Source: an uncultured Allobaculum sp.
GTDB lineage: Bacteria > Bacillota_I > Bacilli_A > Erysipelotrichales > Erysipelotrichaceae
Assembly: GCA_910577085.1 (NCBI GenBank)
Contig: CAJTLE010000010.1
Coordinates: forward strand, 1-40,758
Direction: 5' to 3'
DNA length: 40,758 bases
Below the pieces are notes generated by a model, which was given only the letters and a program-made list of their open reading frames with translations, was not told the DNA's origin and searched no databases. This document shows positions 1 through 8,269 of the stretch, in pieces. Within the stretch, counting starts at the first letter, position 1; every line of letters begins with the position of its first letter. The translations under genes and the position numbers were made by a program.

Positions 1-2
1 TC

Positions 3-701
3 CGTCTAAAAAAACGTGACTTCTATTCTCTTCTTCAAATCAAGGAAGATGCCGACATCGATCCCGAGATCGATATTCACAAAAATCTGATTCTGACTTC
101 ATCCAAGAAAGTCTCAAACAAAGGGGATGCCCTTCATCACTTCTGTCACAAGAAGTCATCCGAAATTCTGGACGAAAACGGTGAATGTAAATTCTCTTTC
201 CGTCTGCTCAAAATCGATATGGGAGTCGGGCTGGCAGATCCGGATAAGCTGGAAGAACGTTACCAGTATTTCATTACGAATCTGCCAGAGGAAGAATACA
301 CATTAGAAAATATCCGGGCTATTTACGATAGTCGCTGGTCGGTGGAGAAGGCTTTCCTGGAGCTGAAATACTATGTCGGATTGCAGGCTATTCATGCACG
401 CAAAATCAACGGAGTCTATCAGGAGACCTGGGCCCGTCTGATTCTGCATAACCTGATCAGCGCCTGCATCATGGCCTGCGAAAGAAACCGTCCAGCCCCC
501 AAACGTCCTCCAAAGCACGAGACCAGGATTAACCGAAAGTTCGCAATTGAGATTCTGAGGAAGTTCCTCAACTACGAAATTCTCGATGAGGAGTACGTGG
601 TTCGAGAGATCTGGAGGCATACAACACCGGTAAAACCAGAGAGATACTTTGAGCGGCATACTCTCAGGAAACTGGACTCCAATCAGCACCGAATGATATA
701 G
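3..701 (+). CDS. IS4-family transposase, C-terminal part (5' end outside window)
   Basis: The frame is open from the first bases of the window to a TAG at 699-701, so the true start lies upstream. The translation carries the IS4 signature Y-(2)-R-(3)-E-(6)-K in IYDSRWSVEKAFLELK, which holds the catalytic Glu of the DDE triad; the two Asp residues would be in or before the missing part. It is followed by a typical helical tail (WARLILHNL). The family cuts and joins the ends of its own element. It belongs to the same family as the transposase at the other end of the window but is clearly divergent from it, so they are not two copies of one element. Confidence in the family is high; the exact IS name is unknown. 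Confidence 0.9.
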   Translation, partial: RLKKRDFYSLLQIKEDADIDPEIDIHKNLILTSSKKVSNKGDALHHFCHKKSSEILDENGECKFSFRLLKIDMGVGLADPDKLEERYQYFITNLPEEEYTLENIRAIYDSRWSVEKAFLELKYYVGLQAIHARKINGVYQETWARLILHNLISACIMACERNRPAPKRPPKHETRINRKFAIEILRKFLNYEILDEEYVVREIWRHTTPVKPERYFERHTLRKLDSNQHRMI

Positions 702-910
702 GCGCAGACCTAATCACTTCCTAAACCTATAGTTGAAATACAACACTATTGAGATTGTCAAAAAGGTGTTTGAACGGCACCTGTTTTCAATGCGCCCTTT
801 CAGACCTGACAGACCTTAATTTAAGTCGATTATTCAGCTGGTTCGAGCATTTTCTGGACCTGGCACTGGCCGTATTCAGTTTTTGTGAATCAAATCATGG
901 TTTTATCCGC
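702..910. other. IS right flank and eroded iscB tail
   Basis: Short gene-free stretch between the transposase stop and the iscB stop. The decamer CTTCCTAAAC at 717-726 is the exact reverse complement of GTTTAGGAAG at 39414-39423, in front of the other IS4-type transposase, so both may belong to terminal inverted repeats. On the minus strand, reading on in the iscB frame past its stop gives a short peptide containing GQCQV and MLEPAE broken by stops, which could be a decayed HNH segment. No other feature seen. Confidence 0.35.
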
Positions 911-1513
911 TTAACCGAATGGCATTGAGAAACCAGTCTGTTCCCCCTGCTGGTATTCAATACCGCTGATGTCAGGATTCTTTAATTTCTGCGTATCAAA
1001 GGAGGCTGTTTCCACCACGATCTTTGTTACAGGCAGAATTTTCTGAACTGCGGCAATCCGGTTAAGATGCGTGTCGATTTTATGCTCAACAGACGGAGCA
1101 AGCCATCCTTTTTGCTTAGACTGAGTATCTTTTTGTTCAGGCTGAACCTGGTTTGGCTGCGATCTGTCCCGGTTTTTAAATCTGGGCGCTCTGTATCTTG
1201 TCTTGCGGTTTCTTCTTGCCCGCCGCGCCTCTCTTCTTGTGGAGATCAGCTCAGGAATATCTGTTCTGCACTGGACATCCCAGGCAAGAAGTTCTTTTGT
1301 CTCGGTTGAAGCACTAAGACCAATGTGTTTGGAACCAGCGTCCACTCCAAGAGTGACAGGCTGGGTATATCTTGTTGAATCATATAAAAGCTGGATGGTA
1401 AAGGGAGTTTTCTTTACCACTTTTGCTTTTCTTTCTTTTAAAAGGCGGCGCACCTTGCCATGCCTTTCGGTTGGCATTAAGGGTTTACCGTCAATATCTA
1501 ATACATAAACCAT
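911..1513 (-). CDS. iscB: IscB-type RNA-guided endonuclease, 3'-truncated (HNH and RuvC-III missing)
   Basis: IscB is the OMEGA nuclease family regarded as ancestral to Cas9. The 200-residue product has the PLMP motif (GKPLMP, residues 9-14), RuvC-I (LGVDAGSKHIG, Asp58), the arginine-rich bridge helix with RRARR at 97-101, and RuvC-II (KIVVETASFD, Glu168), then EYQQGEQ. It then ends abruptly with GFSMPFG, exactly where the HNH domain should begin. Intact family members have roughly 400-500 residues, so HNH, RuvC-III and the C-terminal domain are gone. Start chosen at MVYVLDIDGKP because GGAGG sits 7 nt upstream; the frame is open to 1591 but without family similarity. Without HNH and the last RuvC Asp, cleavage is unlikely; guide-RNA binding by the N-terminal half is conceivable but unproven. 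An IS lies directly downstream, suggesting rearrangement there. Confidence 0.88.
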   Translation of the reverse strand: MVYVLDIDGKPLMPTERHGKVRRLLKERKAKVVKKTPFTIQLLYDSTRYTQPVTLGVDAGSKHIGLSASTETKELLAWDVQCRTDIPELISTRREARRARRNRKTRYRAPRFKNRDRSQPNQVQPEQKDTQSKQKGWLAPSVEHKIDTHLNRIAAVQKILPVTKIVVETASFDTQKLKNPDISGIEYQQGEQTGFSMPFG

Positions 1514-1524
1514 CGTTTTACCTC

Positions 1525-1795
1525 CAGGGTAATAAATCTTCTTGGGACAAAAAGCATCCTTTGAAGTGTATGAAGCATCAGCCTTCGCCAATGTTATAAG
1601 AGGTTTGTTGATCTACACACTGCGCCTGACCTCAGCGCTGGTTAATGCAGATCCGCAGAGTCCGGAATTAGGCTGAACGTTCCGGAGTGCCTGTTTAGAC
1701 CTGTGAAAGGTCAATTCTCAAATAACGTAGTCAGTTAAGACTCAGGCTAGTCAATCAGGCTTGAAACAGATGCATGAAAGCTTCTTATTTCAAGC
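1525..1795 (-). ncRNA. Candidate omega RNA for the IscB element
   Basis: In IscB loci the guide (omega) RNA is encoded immediately 5' of iscB on the same strand, and that is where this ORF-poor structured region lies. Visible stems include TCCGGAA/TTCCGGA (1661-1667 with 1680-1686), GACCT/AGGTC (1698-1702 with 1708-1712), CTTGAAA/TTTCAAG (1760-1766 with 1788-1794) and a weaker GCGC/GCGC pair (1622-1638). The placement is family knowledge, the stems are seen, and the assignment is inference. The guide would be at the far (high-coordinate) end, at the element boundary, which I cannot fix. Ends are approximate. Confidence 0.45.
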
Positions 1796-2126
1796 CCCAT
1801 CCAAATTGCAAGGCAGTTTGGGTGGGGTCATTGACTTTGCATGGCATTACAATATCCCCTTTCCTTTTGGTTTTTCATCCTGACTGAAGGGCAATACATA
1901 TTTGGCCGATTCACCTGCGGATCCATTCCTCTACCTGCGATAGACCGGCGTCTTACTGTTCCAATTGAAACCACTCCTTTCTTTGATATTTGCATATACG
2001 CAAAAGCCGAAGGCTTGTTCCACCGGATCAAGTATTTTCTTTAACTTTCTGATTCCTTATTGCCGGAAATGAAGCATGATCATTGAATCTGATAACGGAG
2101 ATCTTGCCAAACATGCTGGCAGCACC
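1796..2126. other. Gene-free stretch upstream of the IscB element
   Basis: It contains one GC-rich imperfect stem (CCCCATCCAAA at 1796-1806 with TTTGGGTGGGG further right), which could be the end of the omega RNA or a terminator. Two 67-residue ORFs on opposite strands cover the same bases here. Neither has a ribosome site or recognisable sequence, so I do not call them. Confidence 0.4.
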
Positions 2127-2182
2127 TGCCTTCAGGCCGTGAAGGCAAAAATAAAAGACACCAACAAAGATGTCGATGTCTT
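2127..2182 (-). terminator. Tandem hairpins ending the secreted-protein gene
   Basis: On the minus strand AAGACA pairs with TGTCTT (2155-2182) and is followed by a U-rich run (2147-2156). A second perfect hairpin TGCCTTCA/TGAAGGCA (2127-2147) follows directly. Placed 140 bp past the stop at 2319. Confidence 0.6.
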
Positions 2183-2318
2183 CCTAAAAAACCGAACTGT
2201 ATTGTGGTTTTGAACGCCTGTATCCTCTTCAAGGATCGGTTCTTGTTCAATCATCCGTTCTTGGGCAATGATCTGGCATTTCGAATTTCTTGTTTTCGTC
2301 TCGTGATTACGGCTTTGA

Positions 2319-3113
2319 TTACCAGTTGACCGCGATATCCAGCTGGGTATGGTTGCTCAGCGCAAACGTACCGGTATCACAAACAATGCCCATACCAAGA
2401 GATGTTGGAATTAAAGAACCTCTTGGGCGGGTTGGCAGGTGGGCAGCAACCATGACATAGTCGCCTAACATTTTTACACCATCTTCGCGAACCCAGTAGC
2501 GGTCGGTGTTGCCGATGGAGCGCATGATAGAAATAACGCCTTCCATAGGCAGATTGTAGTAGGTTTCCTTACCGGAAGGCCCCATGATGGTTCCAGCAGC
2601 TGGATTGAGGACTTCGCCATTGTATTCGTAAGTTAAATCCCCATCCGTCATGGCCAGAGCACGGGCTTCAATTTCGTCCATGGTCAGTCCATCTTCATCG
2701 TCATCCTCACCGGATGCAGGCTTGCTGGCATCGACTTTTTTCTGAGCCTCTTCGCGGCGTTCCTGCTTCTGAGCGTCTTTTTCCTGTTCCTTGCGAAGGC
2801 GTTCTTTATCTTCATCGGAGATCGCCAGGCATTTTGGCTTAACGTTGACCGAGCCGTCTTTGACTTTTACTTTTAAAGTTCCATCGACATTGGCTGCGAC
2901 CAGGATTCCTTCGCTATATTTTTCGACTTTTGCGGCATGGGCAATGCTGGTTAAGTCGAGCTGATTGTTGACATGATCTTCTTTAAAGAGCACAGGGATT
3001 GAAAGTTTAGTTGATTCGGCTGCGACGTTTTCATTGGCCAGAATCGCTGAACTGGATTGAACAGCCATGAGCATCGCAAAGACAATTCCCGAAAGTTTTG
3101 TTGTCCACTTCAT
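2319..3113 (-). CDS. Secreted protein with 3D-like (double-psi barrel) C-terminal domain
   Basis: 264 residues. The N-terminus is a Sec signal peptide (basic MKWTTK, hydrophobic core, SSSAILA cleavage region). Residues about 105-150 form a highly charged, probably coiled or disordered linker (many K, E, R, Q, then an acidic GEDDDEDG patch). The C-terminal part (about 165-264) has GPSGKETYYNLPM, YWVREDGVKMLGDYVMVAA, then GIVCDTGTF and a terminal LDIAVNW. This pattern recalls 3D-type domains of cell-wall lytic or resuscitation-type proteins, where Asp residues sit in the DTG and DIA elements; this is recognition by memory, not by search. A strong AAGGAGG site 7 nt before the ATG fixes the start. 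Probably exported and wall-associated; enzymatic role unproven. Confidence 0.75.
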   Translation of the reverse strand: MKWTTKLSGIVFAMLMAVQSSSAILANENVAAESTKLSIPVLFKEDHVNNQLDLTSIAHAAKVEKYSEGILVAANVDGTLKVKVKDGSVNVKPKCLAISDEDKERLRKEQEKDAQKQERREEAQKKVDASKPASGEDDDEDGLTMDEIEARALAMTDGDLTYEYNGEVLNPAAGTIMGPSGKETYYNLPMEGVISIMRSIGNTDRYWVREDGVKMLGDYVMVAAHLPTRPRGSLIPTSLGMGIVCDTGTFALSNHTQLDIAVNW

Positions 3114-3182
3114 CGTGTGTCCTCCTTTTCTGGATTGAACACCGCCATTGCACGCAAAAAAGCGTTGGGGCGTTCTGGAAAC

Positions 3183-3212
3183 AGTCTATCAGACATAAAC
3201 AACCAGACTCAA
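3183..3212 (-). promoter_or_regulatory. Possible promoter of the secreted-protein gene
   Basis: TTGAGT, 18-nt spacer, TAGACT on the minus strand, about 70 nt upstream of the ATG at 3113. Fair match only. Confidence 0.35.
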
Positions 3213-3627
3213 CCTTTCAGGAGAGCCGCCCCTATAATTCTTACCAAATTCTTAAGAAAGCGGATAACAAATCCTGTTTTTCTTCTCTTCTAAGCGGTTT
3301 CTGAAAACTTCATTTTCTGAATCCTCTGACTGCTCTATAAATTTCATAAATTAAAGAAAGATTAAAACCCTGATAGTTATGAGCATTTTAACACAGACAG
3401 AAAAGATTGCATCTTCATCAATGAGCCAGAACTGCACCTTTTAGAATGCCTATTTCTTTTTTCAGAATCACAACGCGGGTCGTCTGTAAAAATGAACCAT
3501 TCAGGTATTTGTCTTTATTCTGTGAACAACCTATAGAGAATCATGGGAACAATTTGGCAAGCCTTATGGCATTCCCCCTCAAGCTCTGCTTACCAGCGGG
3601 GAAAGATTACAGGATTCAAAAAGGCAT
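3213..3627. other. Gene-free stretch between the secreted-protein gene and eno
   Basis: AT-rich in its centre. I see no convincing gene, RNA or repeat. An 82-codon plus-strand ORF (3446-3694) runs into the eno terminator and the eno 3' end and is rejected. Confidence 0.5.
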
Positions 3628-3660
3628 AGAAAAAGAGAAGATCACGAGGACCTTCTCTTT
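3628..3660 (-). terminator. Rho-independent terminator of eno
   Basis: On the minus strand AAAGAGAAG pairs with CTTCTCTTT around a short loop, with a following U run, 18 bp past the eno stop codon. Confidence 0.85.
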
Positions 3661-3677
3661 CGAAGTCAGAGGAATAA

Positions 3678-5027
3678 TTAGTTATTCTGTTTAGCCATGT
3701 CAGCTTCAACAGCTTCCATGTCTAACTGATAGAATGCGTTTACGCCTGGGTACTGAGCAACAGATACTGTTCCACGTTTGTTCAGTTCGTCTTCGATACG
3801 CATTAAGCGGTTGTACTTAGCGATACGGTCAGTTCTGGACAGGGAACCAGTTTTGATCTGACCAGCGTTTGTACCAACGGAGATGTCAGCGATTGTGGAA
3901 TCTTCAGTTTCGCCGGAACGGTGAGATACAACTGTTGTGTAGTTGTGTTTCTGAGCCAGTTCGATTGCGTCGAATGTTTCAGTTAAAGTACCGATCTGGT
4001 TAACTTTGATCAGGATTGCGTTTGCGATACCTTTAGCGATACCTTCTGCAAGGATCTTTGGATTGGTTACGAACAGGTCATCACCAACCAGCTGGATACG
4101 TTTGCCAAGAGCGTCTGTCAGTTTCTTCCAGCCGTCCCAGTCACGTTCGCCAAGACCATCTTCGATGGAGATGATTGGATATTTTTCAACCCATTCCTGA
4201 TACATTGCGATCATTTCATCGGAAGTCTTGTTTCCGCCGCCGGATTTCTTCAGTTCGTACAGACCAGTTTCGTGGTTGTGGAATTCAGAAGCAGCAACGT
4301 CCATAGCGATCATGATGTCTTTGCCAGGAACATAGCCGGCTTTTTTAGTTGCTTCAACGAGCAGTTTCAGAGGTTCTTCGTTTCCATCTACACAGCTTGG
4401 AGCGAATCCACCTTCGTCACCAACGTTAGTGTTGTAGCCTTTAGCTTTCAGAACGGATTTCAGGTTGTGGAATACTTCAGCAGCCATACGTACAGCTTCT
4501 TTTTCGGAAGTAGCACCAACTGGCATGATCATATATTCCTGGAAGTCAACTGTGGAGTCAGCGTGGCTTCCACCGTTGATAACGTTGCACATTGGAACTG
4601 GCATTACATGAGCATTGCATCCACCAACGTAGTTGTAGAAAGGAATGCCATAGTAGTCAGCAGCAGCCCATGCAGCGGCCATGGAAACTGCCAGAGTAGC
4701 GTTTGCACCCAGGTTGGATTTGAAATCTGTTCCATCCAGTTCGAGCATAGTTTTGTCGATCAGGATCTGGTCAGTTACATCCATACCGATGATAGCAGGA
4801 GCAATTTTTGTGTTTACGTTTTCAACAGCTTTAGTTGTTCCTTTTCCGAGGTAACGAGTTTTGTCACCGTCGCGAAGTTCGAGAGCTTCTCTTTCACCAG
4901 TAGAAGCACCACTTGGTACCATAGCGCGTCCGTAAGCACCGGATTCAGTTGTGATTTCGCATTCTACAGTAGGATTTCCACGGGAATCGAGGACTTCACG
5001 AGCGTAGACGTCCGTAATAATAGGCAT
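3678..5027 (-). CDS. eno: Enolase (phosphopyruvate hydratase)
   Basis: Converts 2-phosphoglycerate to phosphoenolpyruvate in glycolysis; Mg-dependent and cytosolic. The 449-residue product begins MPIITDVYAREVLDSRGNPTVE and shows the N-terminal lid (GASTGEREALELRDGD), the metal and substrate residues in VGDEGGFAP, SIEDGLGERDWDGW and LVGDDLFVTN, the catalytic loop ILIKVNQIGTLTET, and SHRSGETEDSTIADISVG. Length is slightly above the usual 430. I start at MPIITDVYA, which has AAGGAGG about 12 nt upstream; the open frame to 5198 adds residues foreign to the family. It stands alone, with its own promoter and terminator. Confidence 0.98.
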   Translation of the reverse strand: MPIITDVYAREVLDSRGNPTVECEITTESGAYGRAMVPSGASTGEREALELRDGDKTRYLGKGTTKAVENVNTKIAPAIIGMDVTDQILIDKTMLELDGTDFKSNLGANATLAVSMAAAWAAADYYGIPFYNYVGGCNAHVMPVPMCNVINGGSHADSTVDFQEYMIMPVGATSEKEAVRMAAEVFHNLKSVLKAKGYNTNVGDEGGFAPSCVDGNEEPLKLLVEATKKAGYVPGKDIMIAMDVAASEFHNHETGLYELKKSGGGNKTSDEMIAMYQEWVEKYPIISIEDGLGERDWDGWKKLTDALGKRIQLVGDDLFVTNPKILAEGIAKGIANAILIKVNQIGTLTETFDAIELAQKHNYTTVVSHRSGETEDSTIADISVGTNAGQIKTGSLSRTDRIAKYNRLMRIEDELNKRGTVSVAQYPGVNAFYQLDMEAVEADMAKQNN

Positions 5028-5061
5028 GTAATATTTCCTCCTTTGCCTTCTATACGGCGTA

Positions 5062-5070
5062 ATTATATCA
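5062..5070 (-). promoter_or_regulatory. Extended -10 promoter of eno
   Basis: Minus strand reads TGATATAAT, a consensus -10 with the TG extension, 35 nt before the eno ATG. The -35 region is poor, which the TG extension would offset. Confidence 0.6.
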
Positions 5071-5241
5071 CAGTGGCTTTTGCTTTCGCGAACGACTATG
5101 AAATTCCGGTCAGTTTCCGCGCGTTGAATAGATTTATCGCTTACCTTTCGGATTTCATGTCGGCGCATACTTGAGGCTGTGGTTACGGAAAACGACACCG
5201 GTACGATCAGAATTTAAGGGCTATATCGTATTGAAACTGTT

Positions 5242-7434
5242 TTAAATCTGCAGATTGTCAGCGCTCAGTTCTTCTTTGAATTGCTCCCTCAATTTTTGGG
5301 ATTCTTTGGCATTTTCATCCGTGAGCACCATCCGGAAACTTTCAATGCCAAGATCCCTGTATTCAGGGATTTCATCGATGGTGTCGATTGGATGTTCATC
5401 AAAAATCTGCATGCGGCAGTCCGGATTGCCATACAGAATAGCCTTCTTGCCATCCTTGCCTTTGAGGGTGTAGCGATTCTGGCGGCACAGGCTGCAGTTG
5501 GTGCGGGTGCCATCTTTTAAAGTCGTATTGACCGGGCAGTGCTTCATCAACATCAGTCTTGGTTTTTCATAGACCGTCTGCATGACCGGCGCATCAAAGC
5601 CATAGCGTTCTTTGAAGGCTTCCAGCATATCCTTACGGCCTTTGTCTGTAATTTCATACGACAGAACAGCGCCTTCATAGCCAAGTTCCAGCAGGGCGGC
5701 TAACGCATAGGAATTGGTGATATTCATGCTTTCAACAATTCGGCCTTTACCCAGATGATCAGTAAACAAGCCTTCATCCTTGTACAGCGAAGCTTTATGG
5801 ACAACATCTTTGAATGGGAATTCACTGACCTGCATCAGCCCATCATCCATGCTCTGCTCCTTGCGCATGATTTCAACGATGTTTGGCATTGGGGCTGGTT
5901 TTTCTGGATGGAAATCGTAGTCCAGTACGCGGAATGGTTTTGGCTGCAGGCGCAGGGTTTCCAGCTCATCCAAAGCCTGACGGCGCATTTCATTGAGCAC
6001 CTTGGCAGGCAAGAACGCCTGGTCTGGCAGATTGAGTCTGATCTTGTTGATATACGCCCAGGTGTTGCCCGTTTTGGTCAGCGATTTTTCGATCTGTTCC
6101 TTGCTTGTCGGTGCCGTCTTGGCCGCCTGCAGTTCAGGGCCATCCACCGTTACCGTGTGTTCGCCATCCTCTGCGATCAGATGCAGCGGCGATCCAATCG
6201 CATCCGCTTCGAGTGTAAAGGAGACTGGTGCCTGGGGATGGATCTTCTTGATCGCATTTTCAACTTCCTTATGCATCACAAAGCTGGATGTCCGACGCAC
6301 TTCCGCATGGGGTGGGACACGGTCGTTCACTTTGACTTCAACCACATCGCCGGCTTTTGCCCCGGAGATCAGTCTGCCTTTGCCATCATAAATAAAGTTG
6401 GCATTGCCGCCGGTCGACTGCATGCCCTGCACAAAACGCAGACCATCGTTCTGGGAAAGATCCTGATCCAGTTTGATTTTGACTTTATCCTTATTCTGAC
6501 CAAGAACCTTGCCAATGGGCACACCCTGATGGTTGCTGGTGAGTGGATTCATCAAATCCAGACCAGTCTTTTCAAAGGTGTGACCAAGGGTATAGCCGCG
6601 GTTGAAAGCCGTCTGCATGCCGATGATATCGTCCTTGGTCAATTTTTTGCCATCAACGCTTTTGCGGGCCGCGCTGACGCTTTCAAACACATATTCCGGG
6701 GATTTCATGCGGCCTTCAATTTTGAGCGAATAAACGCCCGCATCGGCCAGATCGCGAATATTGCGAACCAGAGAAAGATCGCGCGGCGAAAGCAGGAAGC
6801 GACCCTGCGCTTTGACTGGTTTTCCATTTTCTTCAAGAGTGTATTCCATACGGCACGGTTGTGCACAGGCACCTTTGTTTCCAGAGCGGTTATAGCGGAC
6901 CTGTGAAAACCGGCACTGTCCGGAATAGGAAATACATAAAGCGCCATGAATAAACGCCTCCAGTTCCATACCGGTTGCAGCACAGGCTTTAATTTCATCT
7001 AAAGTCGCCTCTCGGGCGAGAACAACACGCGAAACACCAAGTTTGCGCAGCTGTTCAATTTGATAGGGTGTCGTTACGGATAACTGCGTAGAGGCGTGCA
7101 GTTCCAGATCCGGCAGCCGATGATGAAGCAAATGAATCAGGCCAAGGTCCTGAATAATCAGGGCATCCGCACCCATTTCATTGAGTGCTTTGGCATACTC
7201 AAAAGCCTGTTCCATCTGATCTTCTTCAATCAGCGTATTCATCGTGATATAAATCTTTTTTCCGGCCAGATGAGCCTGCTCAATGACTTTTCGCGCTTCC
7301 TCAAGGGAAAAGTTTTTGGCAAACGCTCTGGCACCAAATAAAGGCAGCCCGAAATAAACGGCATCGGCGCCCGCCGCAAAAGCGGCATCTAAAGCTTCCC
7401 GATTACCGGCAGGGGCTAGAACTTCTGCATTCAT
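5242..7434 (-). CDS. U32-family protein, RlhA-like 23S rRNA hydroxylation / peptidase U32
   Basis: About 730 residues. The N-terminal half is the U32 TIM-barrel (EVLAPAGNREALDAAFAAGADAVYFG), with the family signature around EAFIHGALCISYSGQC and then GACAQPCR; these four Cys are the expected iron-sulfur ligands. A DUF3656-type middle region follows, and the C-terminal part has a further Cys set (HCPVNT, NCSLCRQNR, NPDCRMQ). The family is annotated as peptidase U32, but characterised members (RlhA, TrhP) act in prephenate-dependent RNA hydroxylation, so an RNA-modification role is more likely here than proteolysis. The ATG at 7434 is chosen over the TTG at 7443, because AGGAG lies too close to the TTG. 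It is a single gene between eno and the metalloregulator. Confidence 0.88.
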   Translation of the reverse strand: MNAEVLAPAGNREALDAAFAAGADAVYFGLPLFGARAFAKNFSLEEARKVIEQAHLAGKKIYITMNTLIEEDQMEQAFEYAKALNEMGADALIIQDLGLIHLLHHRLPDLELHASTQLSVTTPYQIEQLRKLGVSRVVLAREATLDEIKACAATGMELEAFIHGALCISYSGQCRFSQVRYNRSGNKGACAQPCRMEYTLEENGKPVKAQGRFLLSPRDLSLVRNIRDLADAGVYSLKIEGRMKSPEYVFESVSAARKSVDGKKLTKDDIIGMQTAFNRGYTLGHTFEKTGLDLMNPLTSNHQGVPIGKVLGQNKDKVKIKLDQDLSQNDGLRFVQGMQSTGGNANFIYDGKGRLISGAKAGDVVEVKVNDRVPPHAEVRRTSSFVMHKEVENAIKKIHPQAPVSFTLEADAIGSPLHLIAEDGEHTVTVDGPELQAAKTAPTSKEQIEKSLTKTGNTWAYINKIRLNLPDQAFLPAKVLNEMRRQALDELETLRLQPKPFRVLDYDFHPEKPAPMPNIVEIMRKEQSMDDGLMQVSEFPFKDVVHKASLYKDEGLFTDHLGKGRIVESMNITNSYALAALLELGYEGAVLSYEITDKGRKDMLEAFKERYGFDAPVMQTVYEKPRLMLMKHCPVNTTLKDGTRTNCSLCRQNRYTLKGKDGKKAILYGNPDCRMQIFDEHPIDTIDEIPEYRDLGIESFRMVLTDENAKESQKLREQFKEELSADNLQI

Positions 7435-7590
7435 AAAATTCAACTCTCCTGGGACCTCATGGATCCTTGTTGTCTGTCATTCATCGTCCAGGTATAGATT
7501 GATTGTATTGAATTTTGGTCAGGTAAGGGACTTTGATGAACTGAAGACCAACCACACCTGTCCTGAAAGCGGAGTGAAAAAAACAGCATG

Positions 7591-7629
7591 AAAAAAAGCA
7601 GACGGATTATTCTGATTTTTCCGTCTGCT
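7591..7629 (-). terminator. Terminator overlapping the end of the mntR-like gene
   Basis: GCAGACGGA pairs with TCCGTCTGC on the minus strand, followed by seven U. The stem contains the last codons and the stop codon (7607-7609) of the regulator, so translation of the final residues and hairpin folding compete. Confidence 0.85.
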
Positions 7630-8020
7630 CTTTATCCTGGTTTTTGTAAAATTCACGAATAGCCTGAAACGTCTCTTCCGAAATCACATGTTCCATCCGG
7701 CAGGCGTCTGCCTGGGCAGTATCCAGATCCACGCCAATGCTGGTCAGCATATCTGTAAAGAAAACGTGCCTCTGGTAAGTACTCTCAGCGACATCTTTTC
7801 CCTTCTCAGTCAGAAGCAGAAATTTGTTTGGAGTCACTTCCAGTAAGCCTTCTTCGGCAAGCATTTTTACCGCACGCGAAACAGAAGGTTTGGAAAATCC
7901 TAAGTGACTGGCTACATCCACACTGCGAACGTGTGGCAGCTGGCTGGAAAGAACGAGGACTGACTCAAGATAGTCTTCTACGGATTCCGTCAGCTTCGGG
8001 TCTTTTTTATCTGGTTTCAT
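7607..8020 (-). CDS. DtxR/MntR-family metal-dependent repressor
   Basis: 137 residues: an N-terminal winged helix (about 8-75; VDVASHLGFSKPSVSRAVKMLAEEGLL) and a dimerisation/metal domain, with no SH3 domain, so MntR-sized. Metal ligands can be read by family alignment: Asp16 and Glu19 (SVEDYLES), His85 (QRHVFF) and Cys107-x-x-Glu110-His111 (ACRMEHVIS). The CxxEH triplet is the DtxR/IdeR arrangement; Bacillus MntR has Glu where this has Cys, so iron rather than manganese sensing is possible. Such repressors control metal uptake, but no transporter is adjacent. No ribosome site precedes the ATG, and the predicted transcript starts at or within a few bases of it. No gene symbol is given because the metal is uncertain. 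Confidence 0.9.
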   Translation of the reverse strand: MKPDKKDPKLTESVEDYLESVLVLSSQLPHVRSVDVASHLGFSKPSVSRAVKMLAEEGLLEVTPNKFLLLTEKGKDVAESTYQRHVFFTDMLTSIGVDLDTAQADACRMEHVISEETFQAIREFYKNQDKEQTEKSE

Positions 8021-8026
8021 ACGTTC

Positions 8027-8062
8027 AGTGTAAAGATTTCCGGAAGTTAAGTCAATCTAACT
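8027..8062 (-). promoter_or_regulatory. Promoter with overlapping palindrome (auto-operator candidate)
   Basis: TTGACT (8050-8055), 17-nt spacer, TACACT (8027-8032) on the minus strand, with the ATG only 6 nt past the -10. The inverted repeat AGTTA-N8-TAACT (8045-8062) covers the -35, as expected if the repressor controls itself. The palindrome is imperfect compared with known DtxR/MntR boxes. Confidence 0.55.
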
Positions 8063-8269
8063 AATGCATTGAATCTATCGCAGAACGGTTTCTTTCATAT
8101 CCAGGCAGAATCTATATTCATTTTGCGAGAATTGCGCCCTGATTGTATTTCTTGTTTTTCCGCCTTTCTTTGCTGCCTATACCTCTTTGGCAGATTTCTT
8201 TGACTGTCCATATTATTTCCGGAGGCTTTATGGGCATCTTCAAACCATACTTCTACTTCATTTCCTGTT

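Noticed and set aside
1841..2044. 67-codon ORFs on both strands
   Set aside because: Mutually overlapping, no ribosome site, no similarity; more likely non-coding sequence of the mobile region.
4272..5174. 300-codon plus-strand ORF
   Set aside because: It is the antisense shadow of enolase; Ser/Phe/Val-rich translation without family or ribosome site.
5755..6906. 383-codon plus-strand ORF
   Set aside because: Antisense to the U32 gene, whose protein is clearly conserved; translation is Phe/His/Trp-rich noise.
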